NCBI GenBank assembly: GCA_017428805.1
Contig: JAFRQC010000159.1
Location: 1 to 11,050, forward strand
Reading direction: 5' to 3'
DNA: 11,050 nt
Source of the DNA: Prevotella sp.
GTDB taxonomy: Bacteria; Bacteroidota; Bacteroidia; Bacteroidales; Bacteroidaceae
Shown in pieces: positions 1 to 7,538 of the stretch. Both the position numbers and the translations under genes were made by a program. The notes under the pieces are model-generated. The model was not told where the DNA came from, searched no databases, and saw nothing but the letters and a program-made list of their open reading frames with translations. How positions within the stretch are numbered: the first letter of the stretch is position 1; each line of letters begins with the position of its first letter.

Positions 1-1530
1 CAGGATCTGGAGCGTGAAGACCACAACGTGAACAAGACCATCGAGGACGCGATGAACAAGCCCTACAGCAGCTATATGCCGAAGGACCTGACGGCCATCC
101 TGAAGGAGTTGTGCCCCGAAGAGTTCGAGACGCAGACGGAGGACGAAACACGGCCCTATGTCGTGTTCGGCGAGCGGATCCAGTCGCTGATGGATAAGTT
201 CCCGTGCCTGCGTGATGTCTGCTGGGGTATGGAGGTCTCCACGTTTGCCGCGGCGCTCTATGTGGCGGCGGCCTTCTTCGGCACGCTGATGACCCGATGC
301 TGGTATTACTTCTGGTACCAGCCCCTGAAGAGAAGGCGGCTGAACTATAACGTGAACATCATCGGCGACCCGGGCAGCGGAAAGTCGTTTGCACACGATC
401 TGTACGACCTGATCTGTGAGCCGATGATCGTTGCAGACCAGCTGGGTAACGATGCGCTGAACAAGTACAAGGAGGAGAAGCAGATCTGGGACAACCTCTC
501 TGAGAAGGAGAAGAACAAACAGCCCCGTCCGCTCCAGCCGCCGAGGAACATCATCCGCTGTCACGGCCCGCGTACCGCCAACGGCGTGCTCATTGAGGAC
601 ATGTACTTCGCCAAGGAGATTGTGAACGGCGAGGAGATGCACATCCACGTGCTGACGTTCAACCCTGAACTGGACAACATGCTGGCGCAGAGCAAGGGCG
701 GCCAGTGGATTGACAAGACGAGCATGGAGGTGCTGGCCTTCCACAACGAGATTGACAACCAGCAGTACAAGAACAACCAGAGCATCAGCGGCCCGTTTGC
801 CGTGTTGTGGAACATGGTGTTCACGGGTACTCAGATGGCCTTGGACAAACTGGTCAATGAAAGGAACTTCGGCTCGGGACTGTTTAGCCGCCTTGGCTGT
901 ATCCCCTTCCTCTCGGACTTCTTCGGCGAGTCGGAATACAACAAGCCGACGAAGGCGGAGATGGAGAAGAACGAGCGGATCAAGGAGTGGGCGTACCGGC
1001 TTGACAAGGTCTGCGGGGAACTGCCTCTTGAACCCATTTCGAGGGCGACGAACAAATGGTATAACGAGATTAAAGAAGAGGCAAAGCTTGAAGGTGACAA
1101 GGTGACGGCCTTCTTAGCCAGGAGAACGCCTTACTACGGCATCAACGTGTCGGCACCCTTTATCCTGATGAGGCATTGGGAGGAATGGGAAAAGACAAGG
1201 TCGTTCAAGTGCGACAAGTGGGATATTGAGTTGTGTAACCTGGTGCTCGACATCCAGCTGCACTCCCAGCAACTGTTCTTCGGCAAGTATGCACAGATGT
1301 ACTTCGATAACAAAGCCCGACGGAAGCAGGAGAGTACGACCTCGAATTACGACAGCAAGACCAAGAGCCTGTTCCGTCAGTTGCCTGAAACGTTTGGCCT
1401 TGAAGACGTCATGAAGGCTGGCGGGTATGAGAAGAAGAATGCCCAGACATGCGTTTCGGTCTGGAAAAAGAAGGAGATGATCAAGAAAATCGTTAAAACC
1501 AAAGGAGCAGAAAAATGGCAGAAAATTTAG
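1..1530 (+). CDS. P-loop ATPase, DUF3987-like, mobile-element type (5' end outside window)
   Basis: The frame is open from the first base of the window, so the start lies upstream and residue numbers here count from base 1. A Walker A motif GDPGSGKS sits at about residues 122-129, after a hydrophobic stretch (about 82-105). A possible Walker B-like segment, VLTFNPELD, is at about 217-225. It is followed by a G-Q-W-I-D block and a W-N-M-V-F-T-G-T block, an arrangement I associate with DUF3987-type ATPases near primase/helicase genes of Bacteroidales integrative elements and prophages. The C-terminus (about 455-509) is Lys-rich and could bind nucleic acid. The family name comes from motif order and memory, not a search; only the P-loop is certain. 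A replication or mobilisation role is inference. No other element gene is visible, so this may be the edge or remnant of an island. The stop codon is TAG. Confidence 0.6.
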   Translation, partial: QDLEREDHNVNKTIEDAMNKPYSSYMPKDLTAILKELCPEEFETQTEDETRPYVVFGERIQSLMDKFPCLRDVCWGMEVSTFAAALYVAAAFFGTLMTRCWYYFWYQPLKRRRLNYNVNIIGDPGSGKSFAHDLYDLICEPMIVADQLGNDALNKYKEEKQIWDNLSEKEKNKQPRPLQPPRNIIRCHGPRTANGVLIEDMYFAKEIVNGEEMHIHVLTFNPELDNMLAQSKGGQWIDKTSMEVLAFHNEIDNQQYKNNQSISGPFAVLWNMVFTGTQMALDKLVNERNFGSGLFSRLGCIPFLSDFFGESEYNKPTKAEMEKNERIKEWAYRLDKVCGELPLEPISRATNKWYNEIKEEAKLEGDKVTAFLARRTPYYGINVSAPFILMRHWEEWEKTRSFKCDKWDIELCNLVLDIQLHSQQLFFGKYAQMYFDNKARRKQESTTSNYDSKTKSLFRQLPETFGLEDVMKAGGYEKKNAQTCVSVWKKKEMIKKIVKTKGAEKWQKI

Positions 1531-1568
1531 ACAAGGCCATAGCGAGGGGGGAATGGAAAAGGCTGTAA
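1515..1568 (+). CDS. 17-codon micro-ORF overlapping the end of the ATPase gene
   Basis: An ATG at 1515 has a good Shine-Dalgarno sequence, AAAGGAG at 1501-1507, seven bases upstream. It overlaps the last codons of the ATPase gene in another frame and reads MAENLDKAIARGEWKRL before a TAA. The spacing and overlap are typical of translational coupling to a next gene in an operon, yet the frame closes just before a terminator hairpin. It could be a genuine micro-peptide, the stub of a downstream gene lost by deletion, or chance. No family is recognised. Confidence 0.25.
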   Translation: MAENLDKAIARGEWKRL

Positions 1569-1574
1569 AAATCG

Positions 1575-1613
1575 CGGAGGCTCTTACTTCTGAAAGTAGG
1601 AGCCTCCGTTTGT
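1575..1613. terminator. strong intrinsic terminator hairpin between convergent genes
   Basis: Arms 1575-1589 and 1594-1608 form a 15-bp stem with one G-U wobble and a four-base loop, CTGA. On the + strand the stem is followed by TTTGT, a modest U-tract for the ATPase gene. On the - strand it is followed, after CGA, by five T residues (complement of 1567-1571), so it can also end the uxuB operon, whose stop is about 40 bases away. It lies between convergent genes and probably serves both. Confidence 0.8.
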
Positions 1614-1614
1614 A

Positions 1615-1649
1615 AATTCTTAATTCTTAATTCTTGATTCTTAATTTCT
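1615..1649. repeat. heptad tandem repeat, AATTCTT x about 5
   Basis: Units of AATTCTT start at 1615, 1622 and 1629. A variant GATTCTT is at 1636 and a degenerate AATTTCT at 1643. The tract fills the space between the terminator and the uxuB stop codon. Similar 7-8 bp A/T-rich tandem repeats occur at other junctions of this window, so it looks like a genome habit rather than a site specific to uxuB. Confidence 0.75.
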
Positions 1650-1650
1650 A

Positions 1651-3237
1651 TTATCTGGCTGAGACGTATTTGTGGAGGGTGGCTCGGACGGCACCTGGAC
1701 CGGCGTAGAGTTCCTTCACGTACCCTTCGATCTGAGTGCCGAGACCAGCCTCGTAGAGATCGACACCGAAGACATCCTTGCGGGAGTAGAGTTGCTTGAG
1801 GCAGCTCCAGTCCTGATCGGGCTTGCCGATCTCCAAGGGAGCGACGATGGCCTGCAGTTCTGCCAGCATAGGATCGGGCGAGGGCTCGAAGGGTGTGCCG
1901 TCGTCCTTGATACCCTTCAGATAACGGGCGTAACCGGCGAGGGTGAGGGGGATGAGCACGAGGTTCGACTTGTCGAGGCCACGGGCGAGGTACTTCTTGA
2001 TGGTCTCACCGAAACGGATGGGCAGTTTCTGAGAGGTGTCCATGGCGATACGCTGGGGAGCGTCGGGCATGAAGGGATTGGGCAGACGACGGTTGATGAC
2101 GGCGCCAATGAACTCGTAGGGATTCAGCACGCCGGGATCGGTGACCACGGGCATGGCTTCCATATAGCCGATCTTCTGGATGAAGGGACGCAGGTCTTCG
2201 TCGGCCATCTCGGCAGAGATGAGCGTGTAGCCGAGCATACAGCCGTAGATGGACATGGCGGTGTGCAGGGGATTGAGACAGGTGGTCACCTTCATGGTCT
2301 CTACCTTATCGACGGTCTCACGGGTGGTGTAGAGGGCACCGCCGAGGTCGAGTGGGGGACGGCCGTTGGTGTAGTTGTCCTCGATGACGAGATACTGCAC
2401 TTCCTCAGCGTTGACGAAGGGCGCGGTGAAGGTGTGCTTCTCGGTCTCGATGTAGTCGTTGTCCTCGAAGCCGTCGGCAGCGAGCATCTCCTTGACCTTC
2501 TCGTGGGGACGGGGGGTGATCTTGTCGATCATCGACCAGGGGAAGGTGATCTTCGTTTCGTCCTTGAGGTAGTCGAGGAAGGCGGCAGGCACGAGACCGT
2601 CCTGAACCCAGCGCTCGGCATAGGCGAAGACACCGGCCTTGACCTTGTCGCCGTTGTGCGAGCAGTTGTCCATCGACTGTACGGTAAGAGGCAGCTTTCC
2701 GGCGTTGTAGCGCTCAAGCAGCAGGGCGCAGACCTTACCCATGGCGAAGAGGGGCTTCAGGCCTCTGGCGAGGTCGGCCTCGTTGTAGGTGTAGCCCTTC
2801 TCGGTGATGGTGAAGGAGATCATCTGTAGGGAGGGGTTGCGGAAGATTTCCACCAGACGCTGCCAGTCGGGGAACTGGGGATCGGCCTTCAGGGCCTCGG
2901 TGACGCTGGCGATGACTTTCTTCTCGATGGTGCCCGTAGACTGGAGGCTGACGAGCAGCGAGAGGTTGTTGTAAGGGGCATAGGCCTTGTCGACGACCTC
3001 AAAGTCGAAGGTCTCGGCGACGATGACGCCACGGTCGTATTTGCCTGTGTTCAGGGCGTCGTTGAGGATGGCGGCCGGGAAGGCGCGGAAAATGTTGCCG
3101 CCGCCGAAGTGTACCCATGTGGGCTCCTTGGCGGTCTTCTCGCGGATGGCCTTGATGTCGAACTTCGGAAGCTCATAGCCTTTGGCTTCCCACTCTGCGG
3201 CGTTGAAATTGGCGCTGAAAATATCATTCAGTTTCAT
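1651..3237 (-). CDS. uxuB: fructuronate reductase, polyol-type long-chain dehydrogenase family
   Basis: NAD-dependent oxidoreductase of the mannitol dehydrogenase/uronate reductase family. It is expected to interconvert D-fructuronate and D-mannonate in the cytoplasm. The N-terminal nucleotide-binding part has a glycine-rich stretch, WVHFGGGNIFRAF (41-53). SMDNCSHNGDK (188-198) and PWSMIDKITPRP (233-244) are family landmarks. The C-terminal catalytic domain carries K316, N322 and H325 in MKVTTCLNPLHTA. At 528 residues it is longer than E. coli UxuB (about 486). Tagaturonate reductase or mannitol dehydrogenase are alternatives from sequence alone; position two bases after the mannonate dehydratase stop decides for fructuronate reductase. 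The tiny gap, without a clear Shine-Dalgarno sequence, suggests translational coupling. The Lys-to-Asn spacing is one residue longer than the classic motif (see findings). Confidence 0.88.
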   Translation of the reverse strand: MKLNDIFSANFNAAEWEAKGYELPKFDIKAIREKTAKEPTWVHFGGGNIFRAFPAAILNDALNTGKYDRGVIVAETFDFEVVDKAYAPYNNLSLLVSLQSTGTIEKKVIASVTEALKADPQFPDWQRLVEIFRNPSLQMISFTITEKGYTYNEADLARGLKPLFAMGKVCALLLERYNAGKLPLTVQSMDNCSHNGDKVKAGVFAYAERWVQDGLVPAAFLDYLKDETKITFPWSMIDKITPRPHEKVKEMLAADGFEDNDYIETEKHTFTAPFVNAEEVQYLVIEDNYTNGRPPLDLGGALYTTRETVDKVETMKVTTCLNPLHTAMSIYGCMLGYTLISAEMADEDLRPFIQKIGYMEAMPVVTDPGVLNPYEFIGAVINRRLPNPFMPDAPQRIAMDTSQKLPIRFGETIKKYLARGLDKSNLVLIPLTLAGYARYLKGIKDDGTPFEPSPDPMLAELQAIVAPLEIGKPDQDWSCLKQLYSRKDVFGVDLYEAGLGTQIEGYVKELYAGPGAVRATLHKYVSAR

Positions 3238-3239
3238 AA

Positions 3240-4493
3240 TTAATCAAAAAATCCGGGTTGTTTGTAATCGATTCCTAATTCGCGATCGACGGTGGCGAGG
3301 ATGCCTTGGACCTGGCCGAGGGCGAACATACGGCCCAGGAGGGTATAGCCGGCGTTGTGGCCGTGGGAAGACTCGTCGAAGACTCCGCCAGGCTGGTCGG
3401 TGAAGGTCATACCGTGGTCCACACGCATAGGCAGTGAGGGATTCTCCTGCTCGAAGATGCGGCAGAGCTCGATGAGGTCTGCACGACCGCCGAGGTGAGA
3501 GGCCTCCGTGAAGTCGCCGTTGGGGAAGATGTGGCAGGAGCGCAGATGGACGAAGTGGGTGCGGGAAGCGAACTTACGGGCAAGATCCACCACGTTGTTG
3601 TAGGCACCTGCTGAGAGCGAACCTGCACAGAAGGTGAGGCCGTTGTGCTTGTTGGGCACGGCATTGAGGAACCACTGGATGTCATCCTCGGTACGGACGA
3701 TACGCGGCAGGCCCAGGATCTCGATGGGGGGATCGTCGGGGTGGACACACATGTTCATGCCATATTCCTCACAGGTAGGCATGATGGCTTCAAGGAAGTA
3801 CTTCATGTTGGCACGCAGCTGTGCCTTGTCGATACCCTTGTAGAGGTCGAGGAACTCACGGAACTTCTGGATGGGTGCCTCGTCGTTCTCGCTGAAGTTG
3901 CCGGAGACGAAGCCCTGTGTCTTGATGACGATGTTCTCCACAAGCTTGTGGTCTTTCTCAGGCGTCATGGTCTTGGCAATCTCGTCGCACTCTGCCAGCA
4001 CGTTACGGCCTTCGCCCCAGCCCTCGGGGAACTTGAACTTGGCCCATTCCTCACGGGCACCCTCACGTTTGAGGATGTAGATGTCGAAGTAGGCGAACTC
4101 GGCATAGTTGAAATAGAGGTTCGTAGCGCCATTGGGATTGTCGTGGAACAGATCCGTACGTGCCCAGTCGAGCACAGGCATAAAGTTGTAGCAGATGCAG
4201 TGGATGCCTTCTGCCGAGAGGTTGCGGAGTGACTCTTTGTAGACCTCGATCTGGTGGTCGCGGTCAGGGCCGCCGTACTTGATGGTCTCTACGACGGGCA
4301 GCGACTCAACGACGCTCCATCGCATGCCATAACTTTCAATGTACTCGCGCAGGTCGCGGATCTTCTCACGGGTCCAGACCTCGCCTAAGGGTACGTCGTG
4401 AAGGGCTGTAACGATGCCTTCAACTCCAATTTGTCTTAGCTGGGCAAGGGTGATCTTGTCTTTCTTGCCAAACCATCTCCATGTTCTTTCCAT
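3240..4493 (-). CDS. uxuA: mannonate dehydratase
   Basis: Cytoplasmic enzyme that dehydrates D-mannonate to 2-keto-3-deoxy-D-gluconate in the glucuronate branch of hexuronate catabolism. At 417 residues it is slightly longer than E. coli UxuA (394). The protein opens with MERTWRWFG and shows the family blocks CYNFMPVLDWARTDL (101-115), VHPDDPP (250-256), FCAGS (288-292), FVHLRS (314-319) and MRVDHG (356-361). By analogy with the structurally studied ManD of Streptococcus suis, H251, C289, H316 and D359 would be the Mn2+/Fe2+ ligands; their spacing fits and all are present. It is the middle gene of the operon: 8 bases after the glycosidase stop and 2 bases before uxuB. uxaC, kdgK and kdgA/eda, which complete the route to pyruvate, are not in this window. 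Confidence 0.95.
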   Translation of the reverse strand: MERTWRWFGKKDKITLAQLRQIGVEGIVTALHDVPLGEVWTREKIRDLREYIESYGMRWSVVESLPVVETIKYGGPDRDHQIEVYKESLRNLSAEGIHCICYNFMPVLDWARTDLFHDNPNGATNLYFNYAEFAYFDIYILKREGAREEWAKFKFPEGWGEGRNVLAECDEIAKTMTPEKDHKLVENIVIKTQGFVSGNFSENDEAPIQKFREFLDLYKGIDKAQLRANMKYFLEAIMPTCEEYGMNMCVHPDDPPIEILGLPRIVRTEDDIQWFLNAVPNKHNGLTFCAGSLSAGAYNNVVDLARKFASRTHFVHLRSCHIFPNGDFTEASHLGGRADLIELCRIFEQENPSLPMRVDHGMTFTDQPGGVFDESSHGHNAGYTLLGRMFALGQVQGILATVDRELGIDYKQPGFFD

Positions 4494-4501
4494 ATTGACT
4501 G

Positions 4502-5974
4502 TTATTTAAAATGAGTTTGTTTTTTAGTCTTCTTTGTCTGTTTGCCGACAATCAGGCTGCGGAAGTCGATGCGGCTGTTTGGGCGTGGTCGCACCAGGTC
4601 CTGAACGCTCTTGGGTGCGCTCTCGTTGCCATAGCGGTCTGTGGCAGTCACGGCGTAGTAGAGGGTATGGCCGTGGTGGGGAACGGTGAGCGACTGATAG
4701 CGGTATCGGCTGGCCACGAGGTTGCGGGGATCCTGGGTATCGACGGGCCACGTGTCGGAGGCATATATATTATATAATAGGTAGTCGGCACCGGAGAGGT
4801 CTCTGGCACCATACCAGGTGAGCCGGTCGCTGGTCTTGCTGCGTTCTATCTGCAGGATCGTGGCAGGGGTGGGGGCGTGCTTGCCCATCCACGTCATCGG
4901 GGGGATGAGGGCTGGCGTCTGGTTGAAGTCCTTCGTGAAGGTGAAGATGCCCTTGATGTTGTCTGTCAAGAACTTCGAACGGAAGAAGGTGCAGCCGAGG
5001 CCTTCCTGACGGAGGACGTTCATCTCACGGCGGATGATGCTGAGGTCCCAGTTGCGCTCGGAGGGATGGAGCATATAGATGGAGAGTCCGGGAGCGATGA
5101 TCTTACCGTAGGCATGTTCCTTCCAGTCGGCCACGAAGGGATAGAACTGGTTGCCCTGGAAGTACATCATCGGGAAGAGTTCGTCCATCAGTCCCTCGCG
5201 CAGCCAACCCTGGGCATCCTGACAGACGGCGGTATAGGCGTTCCAGCCATTGCTGCGGTAACGGCTCAGGTCGTCGAATTTGCCTACAGGTGAACAAGAC
5301 ATCTTCACCCAGGGCTTCTCGGCCTTCACGGCACGGTGGATCTTACGGACGATGCTGGTGATGTTGCGCCGTCCCTCCTCACGGGAGTACTTGAACTTCC
5401 ATGTCTCAGGATAGCGGATATAGTCGAGGTGTATGCCGTCGATGTCATAACGGCGCGTCACCTCACGGCAGATGCCTGCGATGTAGTCGCCCGTCTCAGG
5501 CAGTTCTGGGTTCATATAGTATTCCTCACCGATCTTGACGATGCGGTTGGGGTATTTCTTGCGGAGCTGTTGACAGCCGTAGTTGTTGGCCTTGCCGATG
5601 GGGATGGTGACGATCCAGGCGTGACACTCCATGCCGCGCTTGTGACACTCGTCGATGCAAAACTGCAGGGGATCGTAGCCGGGAGACATGCCAGGTCTGT
5701 TGGTAAGGATGGGCTCCCAGGGCTCGATGGCGGAGGGATAGACGGTGGTGCCTCGGACACGGGCCTGGAAGAGGACGGTGTTGATGTTGGCCTGCTGATA
5801 CTGGTCGAGGATGCGGATGAGGTCGCGCCGCTGCTGTTCCGGGGAAGTGGTTTTCGGCCAGTCCAGACCTTGGAGGGTGGTGAGCCAGACGGCCCTCACC
5901 TCATGCTTGGGAGACAGGGCAGAGACGTTCAGAGCCAGCGTAGATAGGATAAAAATTCTTATAATTGTTTTCAA
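4502..5974 (-). CDS. secreted GHL10 (DUF187) family glycoside hydrolase
   Basis: Residues 1 to about 19 form a signal peptide (basic start, hydrophobic IFILSTLALNVSA) without a lipobox, so the protein is exported, probably to the periplasm. The GHL10/DUF187 TIM-barrel domain spans about 25-355 with EVRAVWLTTLQGLDWP (25-40), DGIHLDYIRYP (179-189, conserved Asp and Tyr near the expected active site) and MDELFPMMYF (263-272). A fibronectin-III-like C-terminal domain follows (about 368-462), then a Lys-rich tail. E. coli DigH (YddW), of the same family, cleaves peptide-stripped peptidoglycan glycan strands. The substrate here is unknown, and the operon with uxuA-uxuB hints at a uronate-containing glycan instead. 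The only sensible start is a TTG at 5974 behind AAGGAA; no in-frame ATG precedes the conserved domain. It is the first gene of the operon. Confidence 0.85.
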   Translation of the reverse strand: MKTIIRIFILSTLALNVSALSPKHEVRAVWLTTLQGLDWPKTTSPEQQRRDLIRILDQYQQANINTVLFQARVRGTTVYPSAIEPWEPILTNRPGMSPGYDPLQFCIDECHKRGMECHAWIVTIPIGKANNYGCQQLRKKYPNRIVKIGEEYYMNPELPETGDYIAGICREVTRRYDIDGIHLDYIRYPETWKFKYSREEGRRNITSIVRKIHRAVKAEKPWVKMSCSPVGKFDDLSRYRSNGWNAYTAVCQDAQGWLREGLMDELFPMMYFQGNQFYPFVADWKEHAYGKIIAPGLSIYMLHPSERNWDLSIIRREMNVLRQEGLGCTFFRSKFLTDNIKGIFTFTKDFNQTPALIPPMTWMGKHAPTPATILQIERSKTSDRLTWYGARDLSGADYLLYNIYASDTWPVDTQDPRNLVASRYRYQSLTVPHHGHTLYYAVTATDRYGNESAPKSVQDLVRPRPNSRIDFRSLIVGKQTKKTKKQTHFK

Positions 5975-5984
5975 AATATTCCTT
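5972..5984 (-). promoter_or_regulatory. ribosome binding site and TTG start of the GHL10 gene
   Basis: Read on the - strand, AAGGAA (5984-5979) precedes a TTG codon (5974-5972) by four bases. The in-frame stop TAA is at 5992-5990 and no ATG lies between, so TTG (or, less likely, the preceding ATT) must be the start. The signal peptide begins correctly from this codon, which supports it. Confidence 0.65.
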
Positions 5985-6002
5985 AAATCTTAAATTTTGG
6001 TG

Positions 6003-6010
6003 CAAAGTTA
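6003..6010 (-). promoter_or_regulatory. Bacteroidetes -7 box for the GHL10-uxuA-uxuB operon
   Basis: On the - strand this reads TAACTTTG, a perfect match to the Bacteroidetes -7 consensus TAnnTTTG. Transcription would start about 5-8 bases further on, giving a leader of some 20 bases that contains the AAGGAA site. I find no good -33 TTTG at the expected distance, so the call rests on the -7 box and its position. Confidence 0.5.
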
Positions 6011-6033
6011 CTAAATAATTCACAATTTATTTG

Positions 6034-6041
6034 TACTTTTG
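6034..6041 (+). promoter_or_regulatory. Bacteroidetes -7 box for the cstA gene
   Basis: TACTTTTG matches TAnnTTTG exactly. It lies 32 bases upstream of the cstA start codon, which would give a leader of roughly 25 bases. A matching -33 element is not evident. It is divergent from the -7 box at 6003-6010, with 23 bases between the two. Confidence 0.55.
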
Positions 6042-6050
6042 CATGCAAAA
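6037..6050. promoter_or_regulatory. 14-bp perfect palindrome, possible operator
   Basis: TTTTGCATGCAAAA is a perfect two-fold palindrome overlapping the last five bases of the cstA -7 box and the predicted start of transcription. That is a position where a bound dimeric repressor would block the cstA promoter but not directly the divergent one. No regulator gene is nearby, so the protein is unknown; chance in an A/T-rich spacer remains possible. Confidence 0.35.
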
Positions 6051-6073
6051 ATTAATAATTAATAGTTAAGAAC

Positions 6074-7531
6074 ATGATTTCATTTAGTTTGAGCCTTATT
6101 GCGCTCGTTATTGGATACCTGCTCTACGGCCGTTTCGTGGAGCGTGTGTTTGCGCCTGACAACCGTGCGACTCCAGCTTTGGCAAAGGCCGACGGTATGG
6201 ACTATGTCGTCCTCCCCAGTTGGAAGATTTTCATGATCCAGTTCCTGAATATTGCGGGTACGGGTCCTATCTTCGGTGCCATCATGGGTGCCAAGTTCGG
6301 TCCTGTGGCCTATCTGTGGATTGTATTCGGCTGTATTTTCGCCGGAGCCGTCCATGATTATATGAGCGGCATGCTCTCCATGCGTCACGACGGAGCTGGA
6401 CTGCCGGAGCTGATTGGTCAGTATCTGGGTAAGGCCACGAAGTCGGTGATGCTGGTGTTCACGGTATTGCTGCTGATCATGGTGGGAACGGTGTTTGTGT
6501 ATTCACCTGCTGAGATTCTGCACTCCATCGGTGGAGATACGCTGATGTGGGTGGGCATCATCTTCGTGTATTATATCATCGCCACGATGCTGCCTATCGA
6601 CAAGATCATCGGCAAGGTGTATCCGCTGTTCGCCTTCTCTCTGCTGTTCATGGCTGGTGCGCTGATGGTGTGGCTGTTCTTGCATTGGCCCACGATCCCT
6701 GAAGTGTGGACGCATGCTTATAATATGGGTGCTGCCACGGAGCCTGACAAGTGGACGGACAATATCTTCCCGGCATTGTTCATCACGGTGGCCTGTGGTG
6801 CCATCTCCGGTTTCCACGGCACGCAGAGTCCGCTGATGGCCCGTTGCGTGAAGAGCGAGAAGATGGGCCGTCCGATCTTCTACGGTGCGATGATTACCGA
6901 GGGTGTGGTGGCGCTGATCTGGGCGTCTGTCGCTTCCTGGTTCTTCTATTGCAATCCTGCGCCGGGCTATGAGCTGATAGCCAAGGCTACTGCCGGTTTC
7001 CATACATCTGCCCCTGCCGTGGTGAACCTCGTTTGCAACGAATGGTTAGGTGTGGCTGGTGCTATTCTGGCGATGCTAGGTGTGGTGGCTGCGCCTATCA
7101 CTTCCGGTGATACAGCCTTCCGTTCCGGTCGTCTGATTGTGGCAGAGTGGTTGAAGATGAACCAGCGTCCCATCATGAATCGTATGTACATCTGTATTCC
7201 GATGTTCGCCGCTTCCATTGCCATGCTGATCTGGCAGGTGGAGAACCCCGATGGCTTCAACACCATCTGGCAGTACTTCGGATTCTCTAACCAGGCCCTG
7301 AGTGTGTTCACGCTTTGGACGATCACCGTCTATCTGGTGCGTCAGAAGAAGGCCTACTGGATTACGCTGATTCCTGCGCTCTTCATGACGACGGTGTGCT
7401 CTACGTTCTTCTTTGTCTCGAAGCAGACGCTCCATCTGCCTGGAAATGTGGGATATATACTTGGAGTTGCCTGTCTTGTAGTAGCCATCGTATGGTTCTG
7501 CATCTGGTACCGTAAGGAAGTGAAAAATTAA
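6074..7531 (+). CDS. cstA: CstA-family inner-membrane transporter, short form
   Basis: Polytopic inner-membrane protein of the carbon starvation CstA family. Characterised E. coli members (CstA, BtsT) are linked to peptide and pyruvate uptake. Family landmarks are QFLNIAGTGPIFGAIMGAKFG (split across 56-76), LWIVFGCIFAGAVHDYMSGM (81-100) and the following MRHDGAGLPELIG. About a dozen hydrophobic segments run through the chain. At 485 residues it is much shorter than E. coli CstA (about 700), but reading starts and ends cleanly (ATG, then TAA after a basic YRKEVKN tail), so this is a compact form and not an obvious truncation. Substrate cannot be deduced. It is first of four same-direction genes; the -7 box at 6034-6041 is the probable promoter. 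The Shine-Dalgarno sequence is weak. Confidence 0.88.
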   Translation: MISFSLSLIALVIGYLLYGRFVERVFAPDNRATPALAKADGMDYVVLPSWKIFMIQFLNIAGTGPIFGAIMGAKFGPVAYLWIVFGCIFAGAVHDYMSGMLSMRHDGAGLPELIGQYLGKATKSVMLVFTVLLLIMVGTVFVYSPAEILHSIGGDTLMWVGIIFVYYIIATMLPIDKIIGKVYPLFAFSLLFMAGALMVWLFLHWPTIPEVWTHAYNMGAATEPDKWTDNIFPALFITVACGAISGFHGTQSPLMARCVKSEKMGRPIFYGAMITEGVVALIWASVASWFFYCNPAPGYELIAKATAGFHTSAPAVVNLVCNEWLGVAGAILAMLGVVAAPITSGDTAFRSGRLIVAEWLKMNQRPIMNRMYICIPMFAASIAMLIWQVENPDGFNTIWQYFGFSNQALSVFTLWTITVYLVRQKKAYWITLIPALFMTTVCSTFFFVSKQTLHLPGNVGYILGVACLVVAIVWFCIWYRKEVKN

Positions 7532-7538
7532 ATAATTT

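Noticed and set aside
1672..2829. A 385-codon open frame on the + strand opposite uxuB
   Set aside because: It is the mirror of a GC-rich, strongly recognised gene. Its product is low-complexity (Gly, Val, Glu, Leu) with no motif; similar long mirror frames lie opposite uxuA, the GHL10 gene, cstA, nadC and the C69 gene.
5975..6073. A small RNA or riboswitch in the divergent spacer
   Set aside because: At 99 bases with two promoters and short leaders there is no room for one, and no conserved fold is visible.
6074..7531. cstA as a truncated pseudogene because it is some 200 residues shorter than E. coli CstA
   Set aside because: The frame is intact, with a normal start, family motifs, membrane segments to the end and a basic cytoplasmic tail. 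Compact CstA forms are, to my knowledge, usual in Bacteroidales.
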